Shown here piece after piece: positions 9,005 through 19,400 of a stretch of DNA of 64,000 nt. The stretch lies in contig JAAYAX010000011.1 of assembly GCA_012719175.1 (NCBI GenBank), positions 205,383 to 269,382 of the forward strand, given 5' to 3'. The stretch's first letter is position 1; each line of letters starts with the position of its first letter. The notes beneath the pieces were generated by a model that was not told the origin of the DNA, did no database searches, and worked only from the letters and a program-made list of their open reading frames with translations. Source of the DNA: Methanomassiliicoccus sp. (lineage in GTDB: Archaea; Thermoplasmatota; Thermoplasmata; Methanomassiliicoccales; Methanomassiliicoccaceae). Both the position numbers and the translations under genes were made by a program.

Positions 9005-10366
9005 ATGGATGAGCTTCCCTTTGACCCCTTGGTCAATCATAACGCCGACACCACTGCTGCGGCGCAGGAGCTTCGCAGCTCCATCCTAGAGCTGGTAGGA
9101 AGATACTTCGATAGCGTGAACGGTGGCCGTAGGTTCGAGCCCGGGAAGACCTACCTCCCGGCGGCCCAGAAGGTCCTTGACGCCGATGATATCCGATCCC
9201 TGGTCTCGGCCAGCTTGGATTCTTGGCTGACAACGGGACGCTTCAACGATGAGTTCGAAAGGCGCTTGGCGGAAGCTGTGGGCGCCAGGCACGCCCGAAC
9301 GGTCAACTCCGGTTCCTCCGCAAATCTACTGGCAATATCGTGTCTGACCTCCCCGGCGTTGAAGGAGAGGAGATTGCAGAAGGGCGATGAGGTGATCACG
9401 GTCGCGGCCGGATTCCCCACCACTGTTAACCCCATAGTCCAGAACGGCCTGGTCCCTTCCTTTGTGGACGTGGGACTGCCGAGCTACAACATCGACACCG
9501 AAGCTATGGAGGACGCTATCTCGGAAAGGACCAGGGCGGTGATGGTCGCCCATACTCTGGGGAACCCGTTCGACGTGACGAAGGTTAAGAGCATTTGCAG
9601 GAAGCATTCCCTGTGGCTTATCGAGGACTGCTGCGATGCTCTCGGATCGCGTTTCGAAGGACACCCCGTAGGCTCGTACGGGGACATCGGGACCTTCAGT
9701 TTCTACCCTGCCCACCACATCACCATGGGCGAGGGGGGTGCCGTGTCCACGACCAACGACCAGTTGGCCGTCCTGCTGGAGTCGTTCCGGGACTGGGGCC
9801 GGGATTGCCGCTGCCCTCCCGGTAGGGAGAACGTCTGCGGGAACAGGTTCGGCCACAAGTTCGCGAGCCTCCCCGAGGGATACGATCATAAGTATGTCTA
9901 CTCCCACCTGGGTTACAATCTTAAGATAACGGATATGCAGGCGGCCATCGGTCTCTCCCAGTTAGGGAAGCTACCGGAGTTCGTGAAGAGGAGGAAAGAG
10001 AACTTTTCTAGAATGAGGGATGCTCTCTTCGATCTAGAGGAGGACATTATTCTGCCTGAGGCCACCCCCGGCAGCGAACCTTCCTGGTTCGGTTTCCCTA
10101 TTACCGTAAAGGACACAGGGGGCAAGGGGGCCAAGAGGCACACCCTGATCGAGCACCTGGATAGGAAGAGAGTGGGGACCCGCCTTCTATTTGCGGGCAA
10201 CATGACCAAGCAGCCATGCATGGAGGGGGTAGTGCACCGTGTTCATGGAAACCTAATCAATACCGACAGGATAATGTACGACACCTTCTGGATCGGTGTC
10301 CATCCCGGTCTTACGGATGAGATGGTGGACTATATGGCGGAGGCCTTGAAAGGGTTTTTCCGCTGA
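9005..10366 (+). CDS. rfbH: CDP-4-keto-6-deoxyglucose 3-dehydrase (E1)
   Basis: A 453-residue DegT-fold, PMP-dependent enzyme. The usual PLP-binding Lys is replaced by His in FSFYPAHHITMGEGGAV, the hallmark of E1. Shortly after, DWGRDCRCPPGRENVC supplies the Cys-x-Cys-x7-Cys part of the [2Fe-2S] site, with an upstream Cys in EDCCDALGS. Its C-terminal half keeps HLGYNLKITDMQAAIG. It removes the C3 hydroxyl of CDP-4-keto-6-deoxyglucose. In bacteria it needs the reductase E3 (RfbI/AscD), and no such gene is visible in the window, so the electron donor is open. Confidence 0.93.
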   Translation: MDELPFDPLVNHNADTTAAAQELRSSILELVGRYFDSVNGGRRFEPGKTYLPAAQKVLDADDIRSLVSASLDSWLTTGRFNDEFERRLAEAVGARHARTVNSGSSANLLAISCLTSPALKERRLQKGDEVITVAAGFPTTVNPIVQNGLVPSFVDVGLPSYNIDTEAMEDAISERTRAVMVAHTLGNPFDVTKVKSICRKHSLWLIEDCCDALGSRFEGHPVGSYGDIGTFSFYPAHHITMGEGGAVSTTNDQLAVLLESFRDWGRDCRCPPGRENVCGNRFGHKFASLPEGYDHKYVYSHLGYNLKITDMQAAIGLSQLGKLPEFVKRRKENFSRMRDALFDLEEDIILPEATPGSEPSWFGFPITVKDTGGKGAKRHTLIEHLDRKRVGTRLLFAGNMTKQPCMEGVVHRVHGNLINTDRIMYDTFWIGVHPGLTDEMVDYMAEALKGFFR

Positions 10367-10448
10367 CCTCACTCCCAGCCAGAGGAGGCTGAAGTAGGCT
10401 AATAGACCAACCAATCAGCTTCTTTAATTAGGGAGCGTTATACGCCGC

Positions 10449-11501
10449 ATGGCCTTCGCGCGCCCACAGGTCGCCTTCCTCATCCTTAATTGGAACAAGT
10501 GGGAGATCACCGTAGAGTGCCTGGAGTCGGTTATCCAGAACAGGTTCCGTGATTATGAGGTGGTCCTCGTCGAGAACGGCTCCAAGAACGACTCTTTTGA
10601 AAAGATCCTCTCATATTGCAGGGGAGAATTGGAGACCAGCTCGCCGTTCTTCAAATACAGCAATGACTCCAAGCCCCTGCCGGTTCGGACCGTGAAGATA
10701 AAAGAGGACGGGAGCTTCCAGATAGAAGAGGGTCATGGGCCTATGCGTGAAGGTCCAGGGCTGACGTTGATCAAGGTCGAGGAGAACCAGGGATATGCCG
10801 AGGGCAACAACATTGGCATCAGGTTCATCTCCCAGCACGTAGACCCTCAGTATGTACTGTTCATGAACAATGATGTGGTGGTCGATCCCGACTTCCTATC
10901 GCCATTAGTGGATAGGATGAAGGCCACAGAGGATGTGGCCATGGCTGCGCCGAAGATCAAGTACTACGAACTAAACGGCTCAAGCAACATAATCAATTGC
11001 GCAGGGTGCTTCTTAGATATGGCCAGGGTTCGTTCGCAGAGGCGGGGGAGGGACGAGGAGGACCGTGGACAATATGACATCGAAGGAATGGTGGATTTTG
11101 CGGACGGGGCCTGCTTCCTCATGAGGATGTCAGTGCTCAATGTCACTGGTGGCTTCGATAGGTCCTTCTTCACGTACTGGGAGGAAACGGACCTCAGCAT
11201 ACGCACGACGCGACTCGGTCACAAGATCATCTATGTACCCAGATCGGTAGTGTGGCATCGTGAGACGTACAGCATCGTGACCGAAAGCAAGGAGTATTAT
11301 ATGGTCAGGAACAGGTACAAGTTCATACGCAAGAACGGGACTCGTTGGCAGGCCAACAGGTTCATGGCCTATCACCTACTCGTACTTCTGGTCCCGACAG
11401 TGTTGGTGTACGTGCGTGATGGTGAGACGCAAAGGGTGAGGCCCTTCCTGAAGGGCACTGTGGACGGTGTCCGCACGTTGATGGACCATAGCGAAGGTTA
11501 A
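10449..11501 (+). CDS. GT2 glycosyltransferase, rhamnosyltransferase-like
   Basis: A 350-residue cytoplasmic GT2 enzyme. It begins PQVAFLILNWNKWEITVECL. It has the metal site FMNNDVVVDPDF, the acceptor helix FFTYWEETDLSIRTTRLG and VPRSVVWHRET. This layout is common in WbbL/rhamnosyltransferase-like enzymes that act on 6-deoxysugars, and it fits its position directly after the dideoxyhexose operon. The 82-base gap before it contains TTTAATTAG (around 10425), a possible weak TATA box. The sugar it transfers is inferred only from the neighbourhood. Confidence 0.83.
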   Translation: MAFARPQVAFLILNWNKWEITVECLESVIQNRFRDYEVVLVENGSKNDSFEKILSYCRGELETSSPFFKYSNDSKPLPVRTVKIKEDGSFQIEEGHGPMREGPGLTLIKVEENQGYAEGNNIGIRFISQHVDPQYVLFMNNDVVVDPDFLSPLVDRMKATEDVAMAAPKIKYYELNGSSNIINCAGCFLDMARVRSQRRGRDEEDRGQYDIEGMVDFADGACFLMRMSVLNVTGGFDRSFFTYWEETDLSIRTTRLGHKIIYVPRSVVWHRETYSIVTESKEYYMVRNRYKFIRKNGTRWQANRFMAYHLLVLLVPTVLVYVRDGETQRVRPFLKGTVDGVRTLMDHSEG

Positions 11502-11535
11502 GCATGGGAGCAGCCTATCCGATTGCCCCTAACTT

Positions 11536-11575
11536 GATATATCCCCTAACAGCTGGCCCAATAAACCAATATTGG
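11536..11575 (+). promoter_or_regulatory. TATA box and palindrome upstream of GT4 gene
   Basis: GATATATC at 11536-11543 is a possible TATA box for the gene starting at 11601. A perfect 10-base palindrome, CCAATATTGG (11566-11575), lies where transcription should begin and could bind a dimeric regulator. Ten-base palindromes also arise by chance. Confidence 0.3.
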
Positions 11576-11600
11576 AAGGTTAATAAGTGGTGGTCTAAAG

Positions 11601-12782
11601 ATGATAACCATGATCGCCCTGGGTCCGGTCGAGTCGAACTCGAACGGCTACAGCATTCGTATCGGGCACCTCATGGACTCCCTGCTGAGGCATGATGAGG
11701 TCACCCTCATCGAGTTCAATATCGCTGAACCCCGGGGCGGGGGAGAGACCAGATACCATAGGATAGAGTATGATGCGGTCTACCGGGAACACCGTATCGG
11801 GGACCTTCTCAACAGGACCATAACCTTCAATCCCTTGGGACAGCTCAAGATGCAGCTCGTGTGTTTGAGGGGGCTGTGGAGGAACAGGGACCTCATAAAG
11901 AAGAGCGACGTCGTGTTCATAGAGGGAGCGCTGTTCCCCTTTGCTATCGTCCTATGCAAGCTTTTGGGAAAGAAGGTCGTCATGGACACCCACTGCGTCA
12001 ACCTCAAGCTGGCCATGGACTTCAAGGGACATAATCGGACCGCCTATCTTCTCCGCCGAATTGCCTGGGGCCCCCTGGAGTATTTCGCATATCGTTTGTG
12101 TGATGTGATCGTTTTCGTATCGGAAGAGGAGGTGGGGTTCTCTGAATCCACCCTGCGCATGGATAGGCGAAAGGCCTTGGTGATCCCTAATGTTCTGGAC
12201 ATTCCTCCTCTGTCAGTGACTGACGGTGAGCTCGAGGAGTTCAGGGATAAGTACGGGCTCAAGGGCCGAACGGTCGCCACGTTCGTGGGGGACCTGACCT
12301 CCGTCCAGAACAAAGATTGTGTCAATTTCATCGTTGACGAGCTAGCGGACCGGGTGAGGGATGTTCGCGAGGACATCCGTTTCCTCATAGTGGGCAAGGG
12401 GGCTGACGCCTTCCCCGACCCGCCAGTGAACATGGTGTTCACGGGATATGTGGACAAGATAGATCCAGTGATAGCAGTGACGGACATCTTCGTCGCCCCC
12501 ATGAGAGTAGGTGCAGGCACCAAGACCAAGGTTCTGTTGTTCATGGGATACTCCAAGCCGATACTGACCACTGATGTTGGGATCGAGGGCATCGACGCCC
12601 AGGGCAGGGAGGACGTGATGGTCCGGGACCTCTCAGGCTTTCCCGAGGCCCTTCGTACCTTCCGGCAGCGTGAGGGCCAGAATATCTCTCAGAGATGCTG
12701 CATGAATGCATCTCAGGCATATTCCCCCGAGGTAATGCGGTCCAAGGTCGACGAGCTATTGATCAACCTAAAAAAACAATGA
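11601..12782 (+). CDS. GT4-like glycosyltransferase with altered catalytic motif
   Basis: A 393-residue GT-B protein. The N-terminal half has NSNGYSIRIGHLMDSLL. The C-terminal half has ATFVGDLTSVQNKDCV, MVFTGYVDKIDPV and APMRVGAGTKTKVLLFMGYSKPIL. In relatives the last block reads K-hydrophobic-LEAMA, with a Glu that contacts the donor; here the Glu position is Leu (VLLFM). This could mean a changed donor or reduced activity. A GGTGG ribosome binding site precedes ATG 11601. It is followed 16 bases later by the first giant membrane protein and is probably co-transcribed with it. Confidence 0.78.
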   Translation: MITMIALGPVESNSNGYSIRIGHLMDSLLRHDEVTLIEFNIAEPRGGGETRYHRIEYDAVYREHRIGDLLNRTITFNPLGQLKMQLVCLRGLWRNRDLIKKSDVVFIEGALFPFAIVLCKLLGKKVVMDTHCVNLKLAMDFKGHNRTAYLLRRIAWGPLEYFAYRLCDVIVFVSEEEVGFSESTLRMDRRKALVIPNVLDIPPLSVTDGELEEFRDKYGLKGRTVATFVGDLTSVQNKDCVNFIVDELADRVRDVREDIRFLIVGKGADAFPDPPVNMVFTGYVDKIDPVIAVTDIFVAPMRVGAGTKTKVLLFMGYSKPILTTDVGIEGIDAQGREDVMVRDLSGFPEALRTFRQREGQNISQRCCMNASQAYSPEVMRSKVDELLINLKKQ

Positions 12783-12798
12783 GAGGGGCTCTGTCCAT

Positions 12799-15700
12799 AT
12801 GGGAATGAGGAATGTGATCTGGACATGGTTGGAGGAGAGGCGGTACATTTTTGCCGCTGCGATCCTCATTTCCCTGGCCCTGACCTGCATCATATTCTTG
12901 TCGTTCCTCCTGAAGGCCGGAGTGGTCAATACCGGCGATCTGACCTGGCCATACTTCAACGAACCCGGCCTGACCGGCCTGTATCTTGACAACACCCAAT
13001 CGGGCCTCATCCCCAGCCAGATGCTGGTGTATTCCTGGCTGTTCTATCTCCCCCTGGATACCGCCATCCAGGAGCGGCTCCTGTTGATGGGAGTATTCTT
13101 CCTAATGGGTGTTTCCTGCTACTACGCCACTTTCAGGATACTGCAGCAGGAGGGGGCCGAAAAGAAACTGGCCTATGTGGTGGCAGGGGCCGCCACCGTA
13201 GCTTATGTGGTCAATCCCCTGAACTTCTACTACTTGGTCGACCTGTTCCTCCTCATCGGCTTCGCATTGGTCCCTGCCCTGATCTACGTAGTGCTACGGT
13301 TCCTGAGGTCAGAGGGTTCCATCAAGGACATCGTGGTCCACGGGGTACTGACAGGAATCATAATGACCGCCTCCTCCGGGGACCCCAGATGGCCGATCTG
13401 GAACCTTTTCCTGATCATGATCATCCTTTTAGTGTACCTGGTCTTGGGACGATTCAAGGGCTTGTCCAAGAGCGTGGGATTCCTCATCATCACTGGCATC
13501 TGCTTCACTGCCCTGAGCGCCTTCTGGATTGTGCCAACGCTAGCGGCATCGGGCCACTCCACCCTCCTTACCCGTTCGAACCTATCCATCAACTTCTACT
13601 ACGTTCTGAACAAGTACGCGACGCTGGACAATACCATCATTCTTCAATCAGATTTCTGGACGCCTTCCCGCGAGCTGTTCCTGATCAGCGATACGTTTCT
13701 GAACAGCATCTGGAAGACCGCGCAGATGGTCCTGCCGGCCTTAGCTTTCATTTCGATCCTGTTCTTCAGGCGGAATCGCACCGTGATATCACTGCTCATC
13801 ATATCCTTGATCGTCATATTGCTGGCCTCCGCCCCATTGTCCCCCCTCCAATTTTTAAAGGACGCTTATCAGTCACTGGTGTTCGAGGCTCCCTTCGGCA
13901 TCGCCTTCCGTACCTCATACAAGTGGCTGCTCATCCTGGTATACCCATATGTACTCCTGGCATCGTTCACCATCCTTGGCCTCTCCAGACTGCCGTCCAA
14001 GTTCAACTTGAAGGTGCCAAGGTTACGCCTGGACGGCCGGAGGCTGACCAAGGTGGTCGCGGGGTCGTTGGTAACGCTCCTGGTAGCCTCCAGCCTCATC
14101 GCGGCATGGCCCCTGGTCACTGGGGATTGCAGGGGGGTGATCGCACCGGAGGAGCTTGCTAGCGACTATGTTGAGGCCTTTGACCTCATTCAGGACGCTT
14201 CCGGCGGCGACCTCGGCTTCAAGATACTCTATCTGCCTACCAACCCATACATGGGGTTCGAGGCACCGGGCTTGGCCGACTCCCCCTACCTTCATTACAT
14301 AATAACGAACCTTGAGAGCGGAAACGTGACCACTGCAGGAGGGCTGCTGGCCCCCTTGGGGGTGAAGTACATCATCCTGGACAAATTCGATTATTCCAAG
14401 GATGTCATGGAATCGTCATTGAGGAACCAGACCGATCTCATGATCCGTTTGGACGGGGAGCGGCTCCTGGTCCTTGAGAACGGGGAGTTCGGCGACCTGT
14501 TCCGTTTATCAGACCTGGCCTTGAGCTTCGACGGTATCGAGGGCGGGGCAGCACTGGCAGCCTGGGATGGCTGGGTCCAGACGGACCAAGGTTTCCTGGA
14601 CCTCGAGGAAGTCTACGACCAGGCCCCATATCTGCTGATGGGTTCCGGTTATCCTTACAATCTGATTGCCTCCAGATCTATCACATCATCTCCTTTCAAG
14701 TACGTGCCCTACTACGGGGACCAGTCCTGGACCTGCCTGGTGGCGTACAACCCGTCGAACTACGAATGGTACCAGGCCTTGAAGACCATGGGCCTGGAGA
14801 ATTGGGACCTGGACTACGGCGAGGGGCTGGCGTACACCAATGTTAGCTTGACCTATCCCCGAGACCTGCCCATATCCGACACCGCTTTGGTCAAGCAGTT
14901 CGACCTTTCGAACAGGTCCACGGTCCAGGAGTTCATCGATAACAACTACATGGAGCAGTTCGGTGCCCGGATGACCTATACTCCGGAGCTGAGCTACATG
15001 AAGGTGAAGCTCCTCGACTCCACCGACGGGTGGAAGACCATCTGCTCACCCCTGGTGAACGTCTCCTATGGTCAAACATACGCCATCAAAATGAACATGG
15101 CCTCCGATAACGGCTTCGAGATTCACATCAAGGTCGCCGAGTACGATGAGAACGGCACCCTCCTCTCGTTCAAGCCCATGACGGGACTGGGGAGTGGTAA
15201 GATCCCCTGGGGCACGGTGCCGATGAGCTATGTGTGCAATAACACCGAGGTGAAGAAGATCAGCATCCAGATATGGCACGGTTCCAGTCCCACCACGCCA
15301 CTGCCTAACGCCATATCGATAGCGGACATCTCCATTTATGACACCAGCAAGCTGCTCATCTCTCCCCGCCTGGATGGCAAGATCGAGGTGGCGTCAGGGG
15401 GTGAATATCTCCTTAATGTGAGAACGTTGAGCAGCCCCCAGGGTGGTAACCTGACCGTGGTAATCGACGGGACCACAGTGAGATTGGAGACCAAAGGTAA
15501 AGGAACCGTCATGAAATGGTTCAACTGTGGGACGATGAACCTGTCCGCGGGAACCCATGAAGTGTCTGTATTGAACACGGACGGCCTGAACGCAGTGAAC
15601 CTCATCTCCCTCATAGATGTAGGCGAGTACAACTCCCTTCTGGAGAGATATAACTCCCAGCTTTCAGAGAAGGCCCTGGTCTATGTTCTGGACAACGGCG

Positions 15701-16398
15701 TGAGGACTGGCGCCACCGAGCTCGTGATGAACAACGACACCTCGAAAGGACCCTTAGGCCAATACCTGGCGATGGACACTGAGATCGAAGTGTTCGTGGA
15801 TGGCTACTATCGCTTCTATGTCCAGAGTAACAGCAACGTTTCATTGTGGCTCGATGGTAGTGAGGTGGAGAGCCTGAACGCCCCAACCCACTACGTGACG
15901 GTCTATCTGGAAGTAGGAGCCCATAACATTACATTTCTGGCAGAGGACCCGTCTAACTCTTCAGGCGAGGTTCTCCTGTTCTCCGCCAATGCCGGCGATA
16001 CCATCGCCTCGCTAAACGAGTTCGGTAGCACGTTGGGAGGTATCTCGTCAATGGAGAAGGAGAGCGCTTCATCTTACGATCTGAGATTGTCCACCACCGG
16101 GCCGTCCTTTCTTATTTTCAACAACGCCTTCGATTCAGCTTGGTCAGTGACGCCAGAGGGAGGGGAGACGGTCTCCTCGTTCCCGGTCAACACCGCTATG
16201 AACGGCTTCATAATGGAGGGAAGCGGCAACATATCGCTCTCCCTGTCATACTCCCTTGACAGGCATTACATTCTGGGGATGACCATCTCCCTCATCGCAC
16301 TCGTTACCATCATCGCCGGTGCCATAATCTATTACTCTGGTGCGGGGACAAGGTTGATCATAAAAGTTCGAGGCAAGCGGAACGGAAGAGGTCAATAG
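12799..16398 (+). CDS. Giant GT-C/YfhO-like membrane protein, paralogue 1
   Basis: A 1199-residue protein in two halves. Residues 12-450 hold about 10-12 membrane segments with a first outside loop containing NTGDLTWPYF, the acidic position expected of a GT-C enzyme. Residues 460-1160 are outside and rich in beta-strand patterns, including a CBM-like module with GEYLLNVRTLSSPQGGNL and GTHEVSVLNTDGLNAVNLI. The tail has NAFDSAWSVTPEG then VNTAMNGFIMEGSGNISLSL, the pattern that closes YfhO-type proteins, and then a final membrane segment (about 1163-1184). This layout is like AftD-type arabinosyltransferases. It is probably a polyprenyl-phosphate-sugar-dependent transferase on the outer face; substrate unknown. 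Confidence 0.72.
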   Translation: MGMRNVIWTWLEERRYIFAAAILISLALTCIIFLSFLLKAGVVNTGDLTWPYFNEPGLTGLYLDNTQSGLIPSQMLVYSWLFYLPLDTAIQERLLLMGVFFLMGVSCYYATFRILQQEGAEKKLAYVVAGAATVAYVVNPLNFYYLVDLFLLIGFALVPALIYVVLRFLRSEGSIKDIVVHGVLTGIIMTASSGDPRWPIWNLFLIMIILLVYLVLGRFKGLSKSVGFLIITGICFTALSAFWIVPTLAASGHSTLLTRSNLSINFYYVLNKYATLDNTIILQSDFWTPSRELFLISDTFLNSIWKTAQMVLPALAFISILFFRRNRTVISLLIISLIVILLASAPLSPLQFLKDAYQSLVFEAPFGIAFRTSYKWLLILVYPYVLLASFTILGLSRLPSKFNLKVPRLRLDGRRLTKVVAGSLVTLLVASSLIAAWPLVTGDCRGVIAPEELASDYVEAFDLIQDASGGDLGFKILYLPTNPYMGFEAPGLADSPYLHYIITNLESGNVTTAGGLLAPLGVKYIILDKFDYSKDVMESSLRNQTDLMIRLDGERLLVLENGEFGDLFRLSDLALSFDGIEGGAALAAWDGWVQTDQGFLDLEEVYDQAPYLLMGSGYPYNLIASRSITSSPFKYVPYYGDQSWTCLVAYNPSNYEWYQALKTMGLENWDLDYGEGLAYTNVSLTYPRDLPISDTALVKQFDLSNRSTVQEFIDNNYMEQFGARMTYTPELSYMKVKLLDSTDGWKTICSPLVNVSYGQTYAIKMNMASDNGFEIHIKVAEYDENGTLLSFKPMTGLGSGKIPWGTVPMSYVCNNTEVKKISIQIWHGSSPTTPLPNAISIADISIYDTSKLLISPRLDGKIEVASGGEYLLNVRTLSSPQGGNLTVVIDGTTVRLETKGKGTVMKWFNCGTMNLSAGTHEVSVLNTDGLNAVNLISLIDVGEYNSLLERYNSQLSEKALVYVLDNGVRTGATELVMNNDTSKGPLGQYLAMDTEIEVFVDGYYRFYVQSNSNVSLWLDGSEVESLNAPTHYVTVYLEVGAHNITFLAEDPSNSSGEVLLFSANAGDTIASLNEFGSTLGGISSMEKESASSYDLRLSTTGPSFLIFNNAFDSAWSVTPEGGETVSSFPVNTAMNGFIMEGSGNISLSLSYSLDRHYILGMTISLIALVTIIAGAIIYYSGAGTRLIIKVRGKRNGRGQ

Positions 16399-16428
16399 GC
16401 GCTTTACCACTGATGTCTCAGTGTCGTT

Positions 16429-19400
16429 CTAAACCCCCTTACCCGGGTATTTTCTCTGCCCCCTCCACCCCTTCCAGAGGAATAGGCCTGGAACCAGTAG
16501 GGCCGTGCCTATCACAGCTATCGGGATCCCGGAAGCAAGCCATGATTGTGGTTTGTACTCGACGGTGACGTCGGCATCCCCTGAGACGTTGATGATGAAG
16601 CCGTTGAGATATCCCCCCACCGGTCGGGATACCACCTCCTGGCCTTCGAAGGAAAGCGCCCAATCCCCATCATAAACGGTCCCTGTTACCACTAGTATCT
16701 CTCCGTCCCCGTTCAAGCGAACCCGGTAGTGGGTAGGGTCGGAAGTGTCTACAGAGGTAACGTTGACACTATCGGTGCCATCATCGAAAATCCCGGACAG
16801 CTCTGAGGCGTTCGCGGAGTGCAACCATAGGGAGTCGAAGATGGCATTCGCACCTCCAGTGTTCCTGACCGCCACCAGGTGCTCTCCGGTGGTCAGATTT
16901 ACAGTGCCGACATAGGTGCCGTCGAGGAAGTCGCCGTTCGCCTGGAATGGCGTCCCATCTATCAGCACCTGAATATCGCCATCGCCCACGGCCACCATCC
17001 TCAGGACCCTCCCGTCCAGGACGTTCATTGTGCCCGTGACCTCCTGGCCAGGCGATAGGGAAACGGCCGATCCTTGGCTGTATCGCCCGCTGTAATGCAG
17101 GTTTACTTCAGGATCACCCCCCATGTTCCTCCCCGCTTCCATTACGTACACGTTCTCCGAGGAGGACAGGATCGAGCTTGCCGACGAGAGAGCCGTGTCC
17201 CATCCGACCCCATCATTGATCATGATCAGATTCACCGCATTGAATCCGCCGATGTTCCTCAATGACAGAATGTGCTCTCCTGCAGCCATGTGAACGTCTT
17301 CCAGCGTGGACCAACGGAATCGGTTGAGGGAGGAGCCAGCGTCGATGGTGGCCACCTCCTCACCGTCCAGGGCTAGAACGAACGAGCCCCCCTGGACGTT
17401 CTCCAGGTACCGCGTGGATATCAAGTAGTTACCCTCCGAAGGCACCTTCACGGATAGGTCCAACACCGAACCCGCATCGGTGCTGTTGGCCCACGTCAAG
17501 ACCAGGCCTCGCCCATAGTCAAGGTCCCATCCCTCGATCCCCATCTGCAGTAGGTAATCCCTCCAGTTGGCATGCAGCCGGTCCAGGGTGGAGGCCTTTG
17601 ACCACATGCTGTCGGGATCGTGATGGTCGGTGCTGTCGAAGGGAGAGATCACTTGACCTTTGCCTTCCAGAAGCACCAGGTCCTCGGTCTGCGCGTTGGA
17701 TATCAGCAACGTCCCGGTGGAGAATGACGATCCTTTTTCCTGCTGGGGGAACAGGATCCCTGTACGAACGGGATCGAAACCATCGACCCAATTCAGGGCG
17801 CGAAGATCGTCAAGGCTGCCCAGGACGGTCACCTTGTTCTCGGTGGCATAGGCTCTCACCGCCTCCCCCATCACCTCGTACACATGAAGTGCCCCATCAT
17901 CGCGAACAAGGGTCATGTCCTTCTGCCAGGCCAGGGATGATCTCATATCCTGGGTCAGGTCCAGCAAGGAGGGTATGTCGTCCCTCAGGACGAGGTACTT
18001 CACGCCCGCTGTGGACAGGTACCGCCCGAAGTGATCGGTCTTGTTCTCAGCGAGGGTCTGGCTCAGGAAGGACCGGTAATATGCTCCATAAAGCGAGGTA
18101 CCCCCGATGTCCGGTTTTCCAGAGTACATGTTATCGAGGTTGGCGACCATCTTTGTGGTCCAGTTCGTGGCGAGACCGGTCGAGGTGGGCAGCCACAGGA
18201 CATTGAAATCCCCTTCCAGACTAGCCAACCAATCATTGGTGTCCAGGTATTCGGACGGTATCTCCACTGGAGCATATATGTCATTGAGGTAACCGTTGAC
18301 ACTGGGTCCCGCGTAAACGGCGAAGCAAGAGAGCACCATGGCCACCACAACCCCCGCGGCCACGGCCTCGTTACGCATCTCTGAGCCTAATTTCCACTTA
18401 CCCTTGAGGCGATCGGTGAGGCCAAGGATGGTCAGCACCATCAGCATGGAATAGATCAGGAACAAGGGACCGGACCACTTGTCCGGGTCCCTCAAGACCC
18501 ATCCCAGAAAACCAAATGGAGAATCGAACGTGAGCCACACGTAGATGCCACCCAGCGGCCAGTTGGTGCCCAGGGATAGAAAAGTGAAGATCAACGCCAT
18601 TCCCACAAGAAAGAGCGTGAGTCGGTCCCGCCGGAAGACCAGGGCAGCGTAGGCAACGACCGGCACCACCAGGCTTACGATCTCCCACACGATCTCCAGG
18701 CCCCCATGGGCCACTATGTCCACCCTAGGCCACCAGTAACCCACCCCCCTGATCACATTAAATGGATCGGAATTGAAGCTGAGCATGTCCAGTACCTCAA
18801 CGGTGAGGACGCTGGAAGGTCCGCCGGCACCTTCCAGGATGGAGAGGATGTAAGGGACTATCCAGTACATGCTGCTGACAAGGAACACCAGGGTCAGGAG
18901 GGACAGCGACTTGAGGGACGACGCTCGCTGCTCCCAGGTGGAACGCCCAACCACATGATAGGCGAAGGCTCCTGCGATCAGGATACCTAAGAACAAGGTA
19001 TAATGGACCGATGTCGATCCCACCGTCCACAGCAGGCCTGTGAGCACCAGCGTCTTTACGTCATGGTCACCGAGCCCTTTCATGGCCCCGATGAAGATGA
19101 TAGGGGCCAGCGCGTATCCTGTCCACAGGAAGTAATGTTCGATGCGGTTCATCGACCAAGGATTGAACATGTAGACGACGGAGACACACACAGCGGCTAA
19201 GACCAAGGCCACGTCCCCCATTCCTGGCCATGCCTTTCTGCCAATCCATAAGGCGGCCACGTATGAGGCCAGGCCTGCGACGGTCAGGGTGCCCAAGATC
19301 ATCATCTTGATGAAGGTCTCAGTAGGAACCCCGATGATCATGGCCAGGTTGATGGGTATGCCAAAACCCAGCAGCCGGTCGGTCTTGTCCAGGTTTGAAT

